64,000 nucleotides of DNA, taken from assembly GCF_046115505.1 (NCBI RefSeq), contig NZ_CP170736.1, positions 620,001-684,000 of the forward strand, given 5' to 3'. The number at the start of each line of letters is the position of its first letter. Positions within the stretch are counted from its first letter, which is position 1. Made by a program: the position numbers and the translations under genes. This DNA comes from Dellaglioa kimchii (lineage in GTDB: Bacteria > Bacillota > Bacilli > Lactobacillales > Lactobacillaceae). Positions 24,268-33,145 of this stretch are shown in pieces. The notes beneath the pieces are model-generated. The model did no database searches and was not told the origin of the DNA. It saw nothing but the letters and a program-made list of their open reading frames with translations.

Positions 24268-25689
24268 TTATTGTTCAGTATACCAAGTATAATGGAATGA
24301 ACCTGGTTTATCAGTACGTTCATAAGTATGAGCGCCAAAGTAATCACGTTGTGCTTGAATTAAATTAGCAGGTAAAACTTCTGAACGGTATTGATCGTAA
24401 TACGTAATTGCTGCACTGAATCCAGGGACTGGAATACCAGCTTTAACAGCAATACCAACGATATCTCGAACTGATTCTTGATATTTTTTAACAATATCTT
24501 TAAAGTAACCATCTAATAAGATGTTATTTAAATCAGCTTTTTCGTCAAATGCGTCAGTAATATTTTGTAAGAAACGAGCACGGATGATACATCCAGCACG
24601 CCAAATCTTAGCCATATCACCAAAGTTTAAATCCCATTCATAATGTTCTGAGGCAACACGTAATTGTTCAAATCCTTGTGCATAACTCATAATTTTACTA
24701 AAGTATAATGCTTCACGAATTTTTTCAATTAATTCTTTTTTATCTAATTCACCTAATTTAACTTCTGGTTTAGGTAAAACTTTACTTGCTTCAACACGTT
24801 CTTCTTTCATTGCTGAAATGTAACGTGCATAAACAGATTCAGAAATAACTGACTGAGGAACACCTAATTCAAGTGCACTTTGTGATGACCACTTACCAGT
24901 ACCTTTGTTTCCAGCACGGTCGAGGATAACATCAACAATAGGTTTACCAGTCCCTAAATCGTCTTTACGTGTCAAAATATCGGCAGTAATTTCGATTAAG
25001 TAACTATCCAATTCACCTTTATTCCAGTCAGAGAAGATATCAGCGACTTCTTCAACAGAGAGACCTAATAAATTTCTTAATAAATGATATGATTCAGAAA
25101 TTAATTCCATATCACCATATTCAATTCCATTATGAACCATCTTAACATAATGACCAGCACCGTTAGGACCGATATAAGTCACACATGGTGTACCGTCGCT
25201 AGCTTTAGCTGACATTTCCTCAAGAATTGGTGCAACAAGGTCATATGCCTCTTTTTGGCCACCTGGCATCATTGATGGTCCTTCAAGTGCACCAATTTCG
25301 CCACCTGAAACGCCCATTCCAATAAAGTTAATTCCAGAATTATCTAATTCTGCATTACGGCGTACTGTATCTTCAAAGTAAGTATTTCCACCATCAATTA
25401 AAACGTCACCTTTATCTAAAAATGGTAATAGTTCTGCAATAACAGCATCAGTTGGTTTACCAGCTTTTACCATGATAATAATTCTTCTAGGTTTTTCTAA
25501 TGAATCTGCAAAATCCTTAATTGAGTAGCTGGGTACTAATTTTTTTTCTGAGTGGTCTTTCATAACTTGCTCAGTTTTAGCTCCCGTTCTATTATAAATA
25601 GCTACCGTACGGCCACGACTCTCAGCATTCAATGCGAGATTTTTACCCATGACAGCCATTCCAATAACACCAATTTGTGCTTTATCCAT
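24268..25689 (-). CDS. gnd: 6-phosphogluconate dehydrogenase (decarboxylating)
   Basis: Converts 6-phosphogluconate to ribulose 5-phosphate with reduction of NADP, in the oxidative pentose phosphate or phosphoketolase route. The 473 residues have the N-terminal Rossmann domain (IGVIGMAVMGKNLALN), the substrate signature GVSGGEIGALEGPSMMPGG, catalytic Lys and His in GHYVKMVHNGIEYG, and a helical C-terminal domain ending SFHYTWYTEQ. Length matches the long homodimeric type. GGAGG precedes the ATG. It is a single-gene unit, divergent from the next gene. Confidence 0.97.
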   Translation of the reverse strand: MDKAQIGVIGMAVMGKNLALNAESRGRTVAIYNRTGAKTEQVMKDHSEKKLVPSYSIKDFADSLEKPRRIIIMVKAGKPTDAVIAELLPFLDKGDVLIDGGNTYFEDTVRRNAELDNSGINFIGMGVSGGEIGALEGPSMMPGGQKEAYDLVAPILEEMSAKASDGTPCVTYIGPNGAGHYVKMVHNGIEYGDMELISESYHLLRNLLGLSVEEVADIFSDWNKGELDSYLIEITADILTRKDDLGTGKPIVDVILDRAGNKGTGKWSSQSALELGVPQSVISESVYARYISAMKEERVEASKVLPKPEVKLGELDKKELIEKIREALYFSKIMSYAQGFEQLRVASEHYEWDLNFGDMAKIWRAGCIIRARFLQNITDAFDEKADLNNILLDGYFKDIVKKYQESVRDIVGIAVKAGIPVPGFSAAITYYDQYRSEVLPANLIQAQRDYFGAHTYERTDKPGSFHYTWYTEQ

Positions 25690-25873
25690 TATAATACCTC
25701 CTACATTTCTTTAATTTTTTGTGAATCAAAAACCATGTAATCTAAGAAAGTATCAGCTACCGACTTTGTCAATAAACCCATTTAACTTTCAACGTCAATT
25801 ATACACTAGACATCAAAAATTCCTATCTATTTTACCTTTTTTTGTTATACTGATTTCAGGAGGTCTTTCAAAT

Positions 25874-26377
25874 ATGAAATTAGTTGAAGTACAAGAATTA
25901 TATTATGCCATCGATACTTTTTTATACAGTCGCGCAAAAGCAGAATTTTCTAACAATATCCCTACTTTTGACTTAGTTGTCCAAGTTAACGACAAATTAT
26001 TAACGGCCGATTTTTTAGATTTAAAAGATAGTCGAATTCAAATTTATAGTACCACAAGTCAGCACACTATCGCATCTCAGTCAATTCCTTACGAAAATGA
26101 CAGTAGTAATGCTTTCATCAGTCCGATAAGAAAAACAATCTTTAAAAATTATCGTTCCGAATTTTCAGGCTGGTCTAATCTTAGTAACAAACCAGAGTTA
26201 TTACTTCTAGATTTGATAGATTTAATTAAATCTATCAAATCTCCCACTTTTAAGGCTGTTAAAACACCGGCTAAAAATGTAACTTATATTGAAAGCCAGG
26301 CCAAATTACCTTTTCAATTTTTTGATCCAGAGACAGACTTCAAAATTATAAGTTTAAAAATTAGTGAAAAAAAATAA
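25874..26377 (+). CDS. Conserved hypothetical protein
   Basis: I do not recognise this 167-residue soluble protein. It starts MKLVEVQELYYAIDTFLYSRAKAEF and has no signal peptide, membrane helix or recognised motif. A mixed alpha/beta composition with many Ser and Lys suggests a compact cytosolic protein. The ATG at 25874 is chosen because AGGAGG lies 10 bases before it; the longer frame from 25721 runs through the promoter region. Its stop codon lies inside the terminator stem. An extended -10 sequence (TGTTATACT, near 25845) could serve it. Confidence 0.7.
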   Translation: MKLVEVQELYYAIDTFLYSRAKAEFSNNIPTFDLVVQVNDKLLTADFLDLKDSRIQIYSTTSQHTIASQSIPYENDSSNAFISPIRKTIFKNYRSEFSGWSNLSNKPELLLLDLIDLIKSIKSPTFKAVKTPAKNVTYIESQAKLPFQFFDPETDFKIISLKISEKK

Positions 26378-26401
26378 GATTCAATTGAATCTTATTTTTT
26401 T
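26368..26401. terminator. Terminator overlapping the stop of the 167-residue gene
   Basis: A perfect 15-bp inverted repeat (26368-26382 and 26387-26401) around a 4-base centre ends in seven T residues on the plus strand. Confidence 0.88.
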
Positions 26402-26407
26402 GTACAG

Positions 26408-26442
26408 AAAAAGCCTTAACACCATGGTTGTTAAGGCTTTTT
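26408..26442. terminator. Terminator of rpmF
   Basis: A 14-bp perfect stem (26408-26421 and 26429-26442) with a 7-base loop lies 14 bases after the L32 stop, with T residues on the minus strand. It is the second of two back-to-back hairpins between convergent genes. Confidence 0.88.
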
Positions 26443-26455
26443 ACTTAATGTAGAT

Positions 26456-26635
26456 TTAGTTGTTTACTTTTACGACTTCTTTTCCGTCATAAAAACCACA
26501 GCTAGGACATACATAATGTGATTTTCTTAATTCGCCACAGTTAGGGCAAGCGCTCATACCTGGGACAGTTAACTTGTAATGCGTACGACGCATTCTCTTA
26601 CGTGTTTTTGATGTTTTACGTGCTGGTACTGCCAT
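26456..26635 (-). CDS. rpmF: 50S ribosomal protein L32
   Basis: Large-subunit protein of 59 residues, MAVPARKTSKTRKRMRRTH at the start, with a complete zinc ribbon CPNCGEL...VCPSCG. The start at 26635 is the conserved MAVP position, with GGAGG 9 bases upstream; an in-frame TTG at 26641 is not needed. It lies 55 bases after yceD, the classic yceD-rpmF pair. Confidence 0.97.
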   Translation of the reverse strand: MAVPARKTSKTRKRMRRTHYKLTVPGMSACPNCGELRKSHYVCPSCGFYDGKEVVKVNN

Positions 26636-26690
26636 TATCAAACACCTCCTTTAAAATTATCCAAAACTTTTAATAAAAGTATTGTTATGT

Positions 26691-27239
26691 TTATTCCTCT
26701 TCAGAACCATCATTATCAAAAAAATTTTGTAATGAGGCAAATCGAGGATCAACTTTTTCTTTTCTAACCTGTACGAGTTTATCTTCAGTAAGAACTTCCC
26801 AGTCGTCTCCGGTTGGTAAATCTTCTGCTTTTCTCTCATCATCAGTCAGTATCTGCATCGGAATCTGTAATAACACATTATCCTCTATCACAGAATTCAA
26901 ATTGAGCATATCTTCTTCCAAAATAATTACAACATCATTTTTATCAAACCGTTCAAGTGCTTTATCGCGATAGCCTACATAGAATTCATCAACTGAAAAA
27001 TTTAATGGGACATCGACACTCTTTAATGATCGTGTTGATGGCATTTCAACTGTTAAACTAACGTTAAAATGACCAATGACATCTTGATGATCTGCTGACA
27101 GAATACCCGTAACATGGACTTCTGAAACAGCTGTAATTGTTTTGTTGCGCAGCATTAATCCTTCGGAAAGGTTTAACATTTCGTCAACTTGAAGTGGTTC
27201 ATCACTTTGTTTTTTTAACTCAACTAAGGACCATTTCAT
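26691..27239 (-). CDS. yceD: YceD family protein (DUF177)
   Basis: Cytosolic protein of 182 residues in the DUF177 family, coupled to rpmF across bacteria and needed for normal 23S rRNA accumulation in plants and E. coli. The family pattern is visible: an N-terminal strand-rich half, acidic stretches, and the C-terminal VDPRFASLQNFFDND that is strongly conserved. The classic CxRCL pair in the middle is absent. It starts with a regular ATG and is followed by rpmF. Confidence 0.9.
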   Translation of the reverse strand: MKWSLVELKKQSDEPLQVDEMLNLSEGLMLRNKTITAVSEVHVTGILSADHQDVIGHFNVSLTVEMPSTRSLKSVDVPLNFSVDEFYVGYRDKALERFDKNDVVIILEEDMLNLNSVIEDNVLLQIPMQILTDDERKAEDLPTGDDWEVLTEDKLVQVRKEKVDPRFASLQNFFDNDGSEEE

Positions 27240-27319
27240 GCAAATATGCCTCCTAATGCAACGCTTATGATTATACCTGTGATTAAAAACATTGTCAATG
27301 GTATATCCTTGACAGTATG

Positions 27320-28462
27320 TTAATTAATTTGTTTAGGTCTTCTAAAAAGATCCGATTTTTTATGACTAACTAGCCCATAAATAATTCCTGCTCGATAATC
27401 TAATTGGTAAAGTCCCTCTTTATCCTTTTTACTAATTTTTGTTAGTATAGGATATGGCACTACCTTTTTTAAATGATTAAGCAGCGTTTGACCTTTTTTT
27501 GAGAACCCTAAGACATGATAATAAGGCTGCTTATATTGTTTGTCAATTTCATTTTGCTTTATTTGTAACAAAATATAAGTTGCTAGTCTTGAGATTTTTG
27601 TATAAGTTACTCGTTTCGACTTAACGGCTTGGACCCAATCATCAAAATTAGCCTCGTCAGGCAACTTTTCGTACTGCTGCAACAAACGATACTCAATACC
27701 CTCAGACATGCCATAAATCGACGATAATTGACCTGGTGTTGATAGACTCAACTGATATCGAAGATATGGCCAAAAATCTGTCCAATCGGTCCATCTTTCA
27801 TTTTCTGAATCAAGGCGAGTTTGATTAGGAACAACTTCTACAATCGATTCTTGATGTTGAACTGCTAATCTAATTGCTGTTGCACTTGTAATTTTTTGAG
27901 TATCAACAAATTTCGTTTCATGGTAATCAGCCTCTATACGTTGAATCGGACATAACTGGATTTCGGTTTTTTCGGCTACGCAAGCTTCAGCATAAGCTAA
28001 ACCTAACAAATCATTAGGCCGATTAATTTGAACACCAGTTTTTTCAAAAACAGCTCGCTGATATTGTGTGGCATACGTTTCATTAAACTGATTAAACTCA
28101 CTATCTAACGTTTGAATTTCAGTTGCAATAGTCATAAAATCCAAATCAGGATGTTCAGCACCAAAAACAAGTCTGGTTATCTTTAATCCGGCCAATAATT
28201 TAATGGCACCTTGAGCAAACAAATCAGCCGGTTGAACAGAAAATGCAACGGGTAACTCAACTATTAAATCAACACCAGATTGCAATGCTTGCTCCGTACG
28301 GCTCTCTTTATCAAGTGCAGCTGGAATACCTCTCTGTAAGAATTGTCCGCTCATAAGGGCAATAATCGTCGTATCAGGATACTTTTCTTTTATTTGATTA
28401 ATCTGATACAAATGTCCGTTATGAAACGGATTATATTCAACAATAACCCCAGTCGTGTCCAA
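27320..28462 (-). CDS. tmcAL: tRNA(Met) cytidine acetate ligase
   Basis: TmcAL (YlbM) forms N4-acetylcytidine at the wobble position of elongator tRNA-Met using acetate and ATP. The 380 residues begin with the nucleotidyltransferase motif VEYNPFHNGH; ISSATAIRLA-like KITSATAIRLAV in the middle is the second family motif. The start is set at a TTG (28462), 8 bases after AGGAG, because the longer GTG start (28471) overlaps that site and because this gives the family-typical spacing to the motif. It is the last gene of the yqe operon. Confidence 0.9.
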   Translation of the reverse strand: MDTTGVIVEYNPFHNGHLYQINQIKEKYPDTTIIALMSGQFLQRGIPAALDKESRTEQALQSGVDLIVELPVAFSVQPADLFAQGAIKLLAGLKITRLVFGAEHPDLDFMTIATEIQTLDSEFNQFNETYATQYQRAVFEKTGVQINRPNDLLGLAYAEACVAEKTEIQLCPIQRIEADYHETKFVDTQKITSATAIRLAVQHQESIVEVVPNQTRLDSENERWTDWTDFWPYLRYQLSLSTPGQLSSIYGMSEGIEYRLLQQYEKLPDEANFDDWVQAVKSKRVTYTKISRLATYILLQIKQNEIDKQYKQPYYHVLGFSKKGQTLLNHLKKVVPYPILTKISKKDKEGLYQLDYRAGIIYGLVSHKKSDLFRRPKQIN

Positions 28463-28473
28463 GTAACTCACTC

Positions 28474-29214
28474 CTATTTATCGCAGACAAAAAATAGTCT
28501 TGTTGTTTTATCATCAACTTGACTTGTGCCAAAATCAGCCGAAATTTTAATATTCTTAAATCCAGCATTTTTTAGCAATTCAGTATACGTATTAACTGAA
28601 TATGTTCGTTCGTGATGGTCCTCAGTTAGACGTTCAAATTGACCGTTAGTATCATTTTTGACAAAAAAAGTTAATTCATGAACGACACTGTGTGGCTCTT
28701 CATCTTTAAATGTTGACCACAAAAAAGCTTGATCATCATCCTGATAGTTGTACATATAACCTGGATAAATCTCATCCGTTTGATAGGTTGAGATAACATC
28801 AAAAATGAATCGACCATTTTCTTGTAGTAATCCATGAATTGATTTAAAAACGTTTCCTACAGCATCAGCGTCAGGTAAATAACAAAATGAGTCAGCAAAA
28901 CAAGTTACCGCATCAAATTGTGGTAACTCTGCCTCTTCCAAATTCATCATATCACCTTGTACTAAAGGCAAGGATACATTCGCATCCTGTGCGTGTTGGT
29001 CAGCAATTGATAACATTTCTTCAGATAAATCTAAACCAACGACTGAATAACCAGATTGCGTTAAAGAAATTGCTAATTGACCTGCACCACAAGCTAATTC
29101 AAGAATTTCAGTTTTCTTATCAGGAACTTGTGTTTCGACAAATGTTTGCCAAGAATCATATAAATCAGGATCCATTAATTGATCATACAATTTTGAAAAG
29201 GTGGTATAAATCAT
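28474..29214 (-). CDS. yqeM: SAM-dependent class I methyltransferase, YqeM type
   Basis: Cytosolic methyltransferase of 246 residues. Motif I is ILELACGAGQLAISL, motif II VVGLDLSEEML, and the acidic loop VQGDMMNLE and FDAVTCFADSFCYL fit the Rossmann-fold family. Its position after rsfS matches yqeM in Bacillus. The substrate is unknown. The start overlaps the rsfS stop by one base, indicating translational coupling. Confidence 0.88.
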   Translation of the reverse strand: MIYTTFSKLYDQLMDPDLYDSWQTFVETQVPDKKTEILELACGAGQLAISLTQSGYSVVGLDLSEEMLSIADQHAQDANVSLPLVQGDMMNLEEAELPQFDAVTCFADSFCYLPDADAVGNVFKSIHGLLQENGRFIFDVISTYQTDEIYPGYMYNYQDDDQAFLWSTFKDEEPHSVVHELTFFVKNDTNGQFERLTEDHHERTYSVNTYTELLKNAGFKNIKISADFGTSQVDDKTTRLFFVCDK

Positions 29215-29570
29215 TATTCTTCAATCCATGCTGATAAATCTACAGATGCGCCTTCAGACCAGAATTTTTCAAGATCATAAAATTCACGTGATTCAGTTTT
29301 AAATACATGCACAATTAAATCTCCAAAATCTAATAAAACCCAACTAGTTGAATTACGTCCTTCAATACGACGGACTTCAACACCTGCTAGTTCTTCTTGA
29401 TCTTGAATTTCTTTGACGATAGCCTTAACTTGGCGAGCTGAGTCAGCTTGTGTCACCATGAAATAATCAGCTAATAGACTAATTTCATGGACATCAATAG
29501 CCACCGTCTTTTCGCCACGTTTACTGTCAGCAGCCTTAACTGCGATTTCTAATTTTTCTATACTATTCAT
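29214..29570 (-). CDS. rsfS: Ribosomal silencing factor
   Basis: RsfS (Iojap family) binds L14 of the large subunit and blocks joining of the subunits during slow growth. The 118 residues carry the family core IDVHEISLLADYFMVTQA and SWVLLDFGDLIVHVF, ending in YDLEKFW. AGGAG precedes the ATG. It sits between yqeK and yqeM, its usual place. Confidence 0.95.
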   Translation of the reverse strand: MNSIEKLEIAVKAADSKRGEKTVAIDVHEISLLADYFMVTQADSARQVKAIVKEIQDQEELAGVEVRRIEGRNSTSWVLLDFGDLIVHVFKTESREFYDLEKFWSEGASVDLSAWIEE

Positions 29571-29580
29571 TATTACTCCT

Positions 29581-30174
29581 CTATTCTGCGACCCATTTAT
29601 TAAAGGTCAAAATTGTTTTAGGATACACTCTTTTATTGGTATTAATTAAATAACTTAGTGTATGTTTTGTTTCAAATCCAACAGCTGCATCCAAACTTTC
29701 AAATGCTTTTTTTCGTGCTTCAAGAACGCCAGGGAACGTCCTACCTTCTTCGATGAAATCAGCGACGTAGACAATTTTATCCAACAATTCCATCTCAACA
29801 TCCCCTGTCGTATGCTTCACAATTGATGTTAAAATTTTATCATCTGTAATACCTAATTCATCATGTATCAACTCTGCGCCAACAATTCCATGCCAGATAG
29901 CATTCCCCCAATTTAATAAATCAGGATCCATATGTTTTTGCTTAATTGTACTGATAAAGGTGTCATCTGTCCGCTCCTTGGCATAATCATGAATAAGTCC
30001 AGCAATACTTGCTCTTTCAATATCACCATTATTATTTTGAGCAAGTTCAATTGCAGATTTTTCAACATTTAGCACATGCTGAAATCTTTTTTCACTCAAA
30101 TTTTCCTTCAAAATCTGTACTAATTCTTCTCTAGTTCCACTAAAAAGATTATTAGAATAAACTAAATTATTCAC
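29581..30174 (-). CDS. yqeK: Bis(5'-nucleosyl)-tetraphosphatase, YqeK (HD domain)
   Basis: HD-family enzyme that splits Ap4A symmetrically into two ADP. The 197 residues show the HD pattern: His in RFQHVLNVEK, the HD pair in GLIHDYAKE, His in IWHGIVGA, His in VKHTTGD and Asp in YVADFIEEGR. The start is taken as GTG at 30174, 8 bases after AAGG; the longer TTG start has no site and would overlap nadD by 29 bases. It overlaps the nadD stop by 8 bases. Confidence 0.92.
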   Translation of the reverse strand: MNNLVYSNNLFSGTREELVQILKENLSEKRFQHVLNVEKSAIELAQNNNGDIERASIAGLIHDYAKERTDDTFISTIKQKHMDPDLLNWGNAIWHGIVGAELIHDELGITDDKILTSIVKHTTGDVEMELLDKIVYVADFIEEGRTFPGVLEARKKAFESLDAAVGFETKHTLSYLINTNKRVYPKTILTFNKWVAE

Positions 30175-30814
30175 GATATAACCCTTCTTTCTCAATATAA
30201 TTTGAGACTGCCTTAGGTACTAAATAATTAATTGAACAGCCTTTTTTTATCTTATCTCGAATTTGTGTTGAACTAATATCAATTGTTGGTACATCAACCC
30301 AAAGTATAGGATACTGACTTGTTTGTTCAAATCCTGTTCGTTTAACGCCAACAAAATGTACTAATTTTACTAATTCATCAATACGAGACCATTTCGGTAA
30401 ATAATCTACCATATCGCCGCCAATAATAAAATAGTAATCATTTTCCGGATGAGCTGCTTTTAAAGCAACCACAGTGTCATAGGTGTAGCTAATACCACCG
30501 CGATTAATTTCAGTATCTTCTAGCTTAAACTTATCGTTATCCGCGATACTTTGATTAACCATATCAAGGCGATACTTTGCATCAATTGCTTCCTTCTTAT
30601 CCACATGTGGTGGTGTTGCGTCAGGCATAAATCGAACTTCACTTAATCCTAACTGCTGACAAACTTGATCAGCAATTATTAAATGACCTAAGTGAGGCGG
30701 ATTAAACGTACCCCCGAGAATTCCAATACGCTTTTTCGTATTATCAAGAATGGGTTTAGTTTTAAATTTCGTAACTAAATTAATTTCTTTTAATTTTTGG
30801 ACTTGAATAGTCAA
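30167..30814 (-). CDS. nadD: Nicotinate-nucleotide adenylyltransferase
   Basis: NadD joins nicotinate mononucleotide and ATP to form deamido-NAD in NAD synthesis. The motif GGTFNPPHLGH is at residues 34-44, and the C-terminal SSTQIRDKIKKG is the ATP-binding ISSTxxR motif. Of 215 residues, about 28 at the N-terminus precede the catalytic domain, an extension also seen in other lactobacilli. The TTG start has GAGGAGG 8 bases upstream and no in-frame ATG is close. It follows yhbY by 26 bases. Confidence 0.95.
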   Translation of the reverse strand: MTIQVQKLKEINLVTKFKTKPILDNTKKRIGILGGTFNPPHLGHLIIADQVCQQLGLSEVRFMPDATPPHVDKKEAIDAKYRLDMVNQSIADNDKFKLEDTEINRGGISYTYDTVVALKAAHPENDYYFIIGGDMVDYLPKWSRIDELVKLVHFVGVKRTGFEQTSQYPILWVDVPTIDISSTQIRDKIKKGCSINYLVPKAVSNYIEKEGLYRE

Positions 30815-30840
30815 GCTAAAAACCTCCTCAAAATTTTAAA

Positions 30841-31155
30841 TTAAGCGAGTAAATTAACTTTGTCAGAGATATCTCGATTTTCGACATCTGTTGCTGCTTG
30901 ATAAAGCACCAAGGTATGACCAATCACTTGAACAACTTGAATTGAACTATTAGATTCAATAAAAATACGAACTTCATTTGTATCAATTGTTGCATTTTGT
31001 AGCATGTTAATTTTGATTAATTCGCGTTTTTCAATTGCTTCGCGAATTTGGTTCAACCAATTAGTCGATACACCTTCTTTTCCAACTTGGAAAAGTGGAC
31101 GTAAATGATGTGCCTGACTGCGTAAATATCTTTTTTGTTTGCCTCTTAATGTCAT
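30841..31155 (-). CDS. yhbY: YhbY-type ribosome assembly RNA-binding protein
   Basis: CRS1/YhbY-domain protein of 104 residues that associates with the pre-50S subunit. The family GxxG-like loop is FQVGKEGVS, within LTLRGKQKRYLRSQAHHLRPLF and the KINMLQNA region. It follows the GTPase yqeH by 17 bases, an arrangement consistent with a joint role in ribosome maturation. Confidence 0.93.
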   Translation of the reverse strand: MTLRGKQKRYLRSQAHHLRPLFQVGKEGVSTNWLNQIREAIEKRELIKINMLQNATIDTNEVRIFIESNSSIQVVQVIGHTLVLYQAATDVENRDISDKVNLLA

Positions 31156-31172
31156 ATGTTAGTTAACTCCTC

Positions 31173-32309
31173 TTATATCATTGCTTTACGTAAAAGAACC
31201 GAAACACCCTTTGGTGCCCAGCCAGCGACCTTAGCGCCCTCATTAATGGTTACCCATCCAAGTCCGGCAAAAACTAAATCACTTTTTTGTGTTGCTTTAA
31301 ATTCAAAACGAACTAATTCTGGGAAGTCGTTCATTTCATCATCTGTTGGCGGATTTAATAAACTACCAGCATGTTTCTCATAAAATTCACTTGCAGTCTC
31401 AGTTTTTGTTCTATGAATCATTAAATCATTATCAAGATAAACAACAACACCAGGAGTTCCACCAGAAATGTAGTCAAATCTAGCAACGGCCCCAAAGAAT
31501 AATGTTTGGTTTTCATTTAACTGATAGACACGTTGTTTAATTTCTTTTTGAGGAGAAACTAATCTCAGCGCCTTACCTGATAGATAATGAGCCATCTGAT
31601 CTTGATGAATAATACCTGGTGTATCAATTAAAGCCCGATCATCGTCCAGTGGAATTTCAATCTTATCAAGCGTAGTTCCTGGGAATCTTGAGGTTGTAAT
31701 CAAGTCTTGGACACCTGTTCTTTGTTTAATGATTTGATTAATCAATGTTGATTTACCAACATTAGTTACTCCAACAACGTACACATCACGGCCTTCACGA
31801 TACTTTTCAATTAATTCTAATAATTCATCAATCGCAAAGTTTTTTGTTGCACTTGTCAATGCAACATCAATTGGTCGTAATCCTTGTAAATTAGCTTGTT
31901 GTCTCATCCAATCCTTTAACTTCGAGCGTCTCAATGACTTAGGCAATAAATCAGCTTTATTTCCAACCATTAAAACAGGATTATCACCCACAAATCGATG
32001 TAGTCCGGGAATTAGACTACCATTAAAATCAAAAATATCAATAACGTTGACGATTAATGCATCAGCACTACCAATTTGATTCAATAATTTTAAGAAATCA
32101 TCATCAGTTAACTTAACGTCAGCAATTTCGTTGTAATGTCGTAGTCTAAAACATCTTTGGCAATATAGTTCATTTGTTTCAAGTCCTTTTTTTACTGCGG
32201 ATTTAGGTGTATAGCCTAATTCATCTACTTCTTCACTTTGAATTTTTGATCCACAGCCAATACAAAAAAGATCTTCGTCAATTTCTGGTACTTCAATTAT
32301 GTCAGTCAT
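31173..32309 (-). CDS. yqeH: Circularly permuted ribosome biogenesis GTPase
   Basis: YqeH helps assemble the 30S subunit. Its 378 residues show an N-terminal zinc finger (Cys16, Cys19, Cys50, Cys53) and G motifs in permuted order: NKAD at 117-120 (G4), TSA at 152-154 (G5), GVTNVGKST at 180-188 (G1) and DTPG at 229-232 (G3). The C-terminal domain binds RNA. The start overlaps yqeG by 8 bases. Unlike Bacillus, no aroE lies between yqeH and yhbY. Confidence 0.95.
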   Translation of the reverse strand: MTDIIEVPEIDEDLFCIGCGSKIQSEEVDELGYTPKSAVKKGLETNELYCQRCFRLRHYNEIADVKLTDDDFLKLLNQIGSADALIVNVIDIFDFNGSLIPGLHRFVGDNPVLMVGNKADLLPKSLRRSKLKDWMRQQANLQGLRPIDVALTSATKNFAIDELLELIEKYREGRDVYVVGVTNVGKSTLINQIIKQRTGVQDLITTSRFPGTTLDKIEIPLDDDRALIDTPGIIHQDQMAHYLSGKALRLVSPQKEIKQRVYQLNENQTLFFGAVARFDYISGGTPGVVVYLDNDLMIHRTKTETASEFYEKHAGSLLNPPTDDEMNDFPELVRFEFKATQKSDLVFAGLGWVTINEGAKVAGWAPKGVSVLLRKAMI

Positions 32310-32835
32310 CCAATGAATTCCCCCATTTAGTTTTAAAATCGTGTTTTTTAATTAAGTGATTTTTAATTCTTTTTTCAATGAAACGATTAGGTTTTGTATT
32401 CCAAGCGTCTGATTCAACAAGTGGTTTAACCAATATACTTTTGATACCCGCATTATTCGCAGCAGCAATATCAGTCATCAATTGATCACCTATTAAAACT
32501 AAATCTTGATTATTCATCTTAAATTCATTTTTAACTTGGTTAATTCCCTTTGTAAATGGTTTTAGAGCTCTAGAAACAAATGGTAATCCAATATGTTCCA
32601 GTGCCTTTTCAATACGTTCGTGACTATTGTTAGATACAACAATCACTGGAATTGAAGCCGCAGCTATAAGCTCTAACCAATTCTTCAATTCTGGGGTTCC
32701 GTTTGGGTTATCCCATGCAATTAATGTATTGTCTAAATCAGTCATAACAACCTTAATTCCATGATTTTGTAAATCCTCTGGTGTTAAATCATAAATCGAT
32801 TCAACCATCCAAGTTGGTTTATATCTCTCAAGCAT
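32302..32835 (-). CDS. yqeG: HAD-superfamily phosphatase, YqeG type (IIIA)
   Basis: A putative HAD phosphatase of 177 residues. Motif I is VMTDLDNTLIAW, motif II VIVVSNN, and motif III GDQLMTDIAAANNAG, so all catalytic motifs are present. Its substrate is not established. The start at 32835 is set by GAGG 8 bases upstream; the longer frame from 32913 extends into the promoter and would add a non-conserved 26-residue leader. It is the first gene of the yqeGH-yhbY-nadD-yqeK-rsfS-yqeM-tmcAL operon. Confidence 0.93.
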   Translation of the reverse strand: MLERYKPTWMVESIYDLTPEDLQNHGIKVVMTDLDNTLIAWDNPNGTPELKNWLELIAAASIPVIVVSNNSHERIEKALEHIGLPFVSRALKPFTKGINQVKNEFKMNNQDLVLIGDQLMTDIAAANNAGIKSILVKPLVESDAWNTKPNRFIEKRIKNHLIKKHDFKTKWGNSLDD

Positions 32836-33102
32836 GTTAGCTACCTCAATTTTAGAATAATAATCTAAGTATAATGTACTTTCAACAAAATTGCATGTTT
32901 TCCATGAAAACAAATGAAATTAATTTCATTTTCTCATTTTAAAAATGATAGAAACGGGTTATTTCAATTTTATATTACGTTTTTTAAGATTAATTTTTTA
33001 TATTTTTAGTTACATTGCCCATAATCATTGACGTCACATAAAATTTTTAGAATTTTACTAAAAATAACATACTTAACTTATTTACAGAAATTTTATTAAA
33101 AA
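32836..33102. other. AT-rich intergenic region upstream of yqeG
   Basis: This region has no gene. It contains the candidate TATACT -10 box of the yqe operon near 32870, and a perfect 20-base palindrome at 32912-32931. The remaining bases toward the rplT terminator are AT-rich without clear signals. Confidence 0.5.
32912..32931. repeat. Perfect 20-base palindrome upstream of the yqe operon
   Basis: AAATGAAATTAATTTCATTT reads the same on both strands. It lies about 80 bases upstream of the yqeG start and upstream of the candidate -10 box. It could be an operator, but no known binding consensus is recognised. Confidence 0.45.
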
Positions 33103-33137
33103 AAGAGGATACTTGACAATTGGTCAAGTATCCTCTT
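33103..33137 (-). terminator. Terminator of the infC-rpmI-rplT operon
   Basis: A perfect 15-bp inverted repeat (33103-33117 and 33123-33137) with a 5-base loop is followed on the minus strand by seven T residues, just after rplT. Confidence 0.92.
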
Positions 33138-33145
33138 AAAAGTTA

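Noticed and set aside
25721..25873. N-terminal extension of the 167-residue protein
   Set aside because: It covers the gnd upstream region and the likely promoter; AGGAGG supports the start at 25874.
30175..30195. TTG start for YqeK seven codons upstream
   Set aside because: It lies before the AAGG site that fits the GTG at 30174 and would deepen the overlap with nadD.
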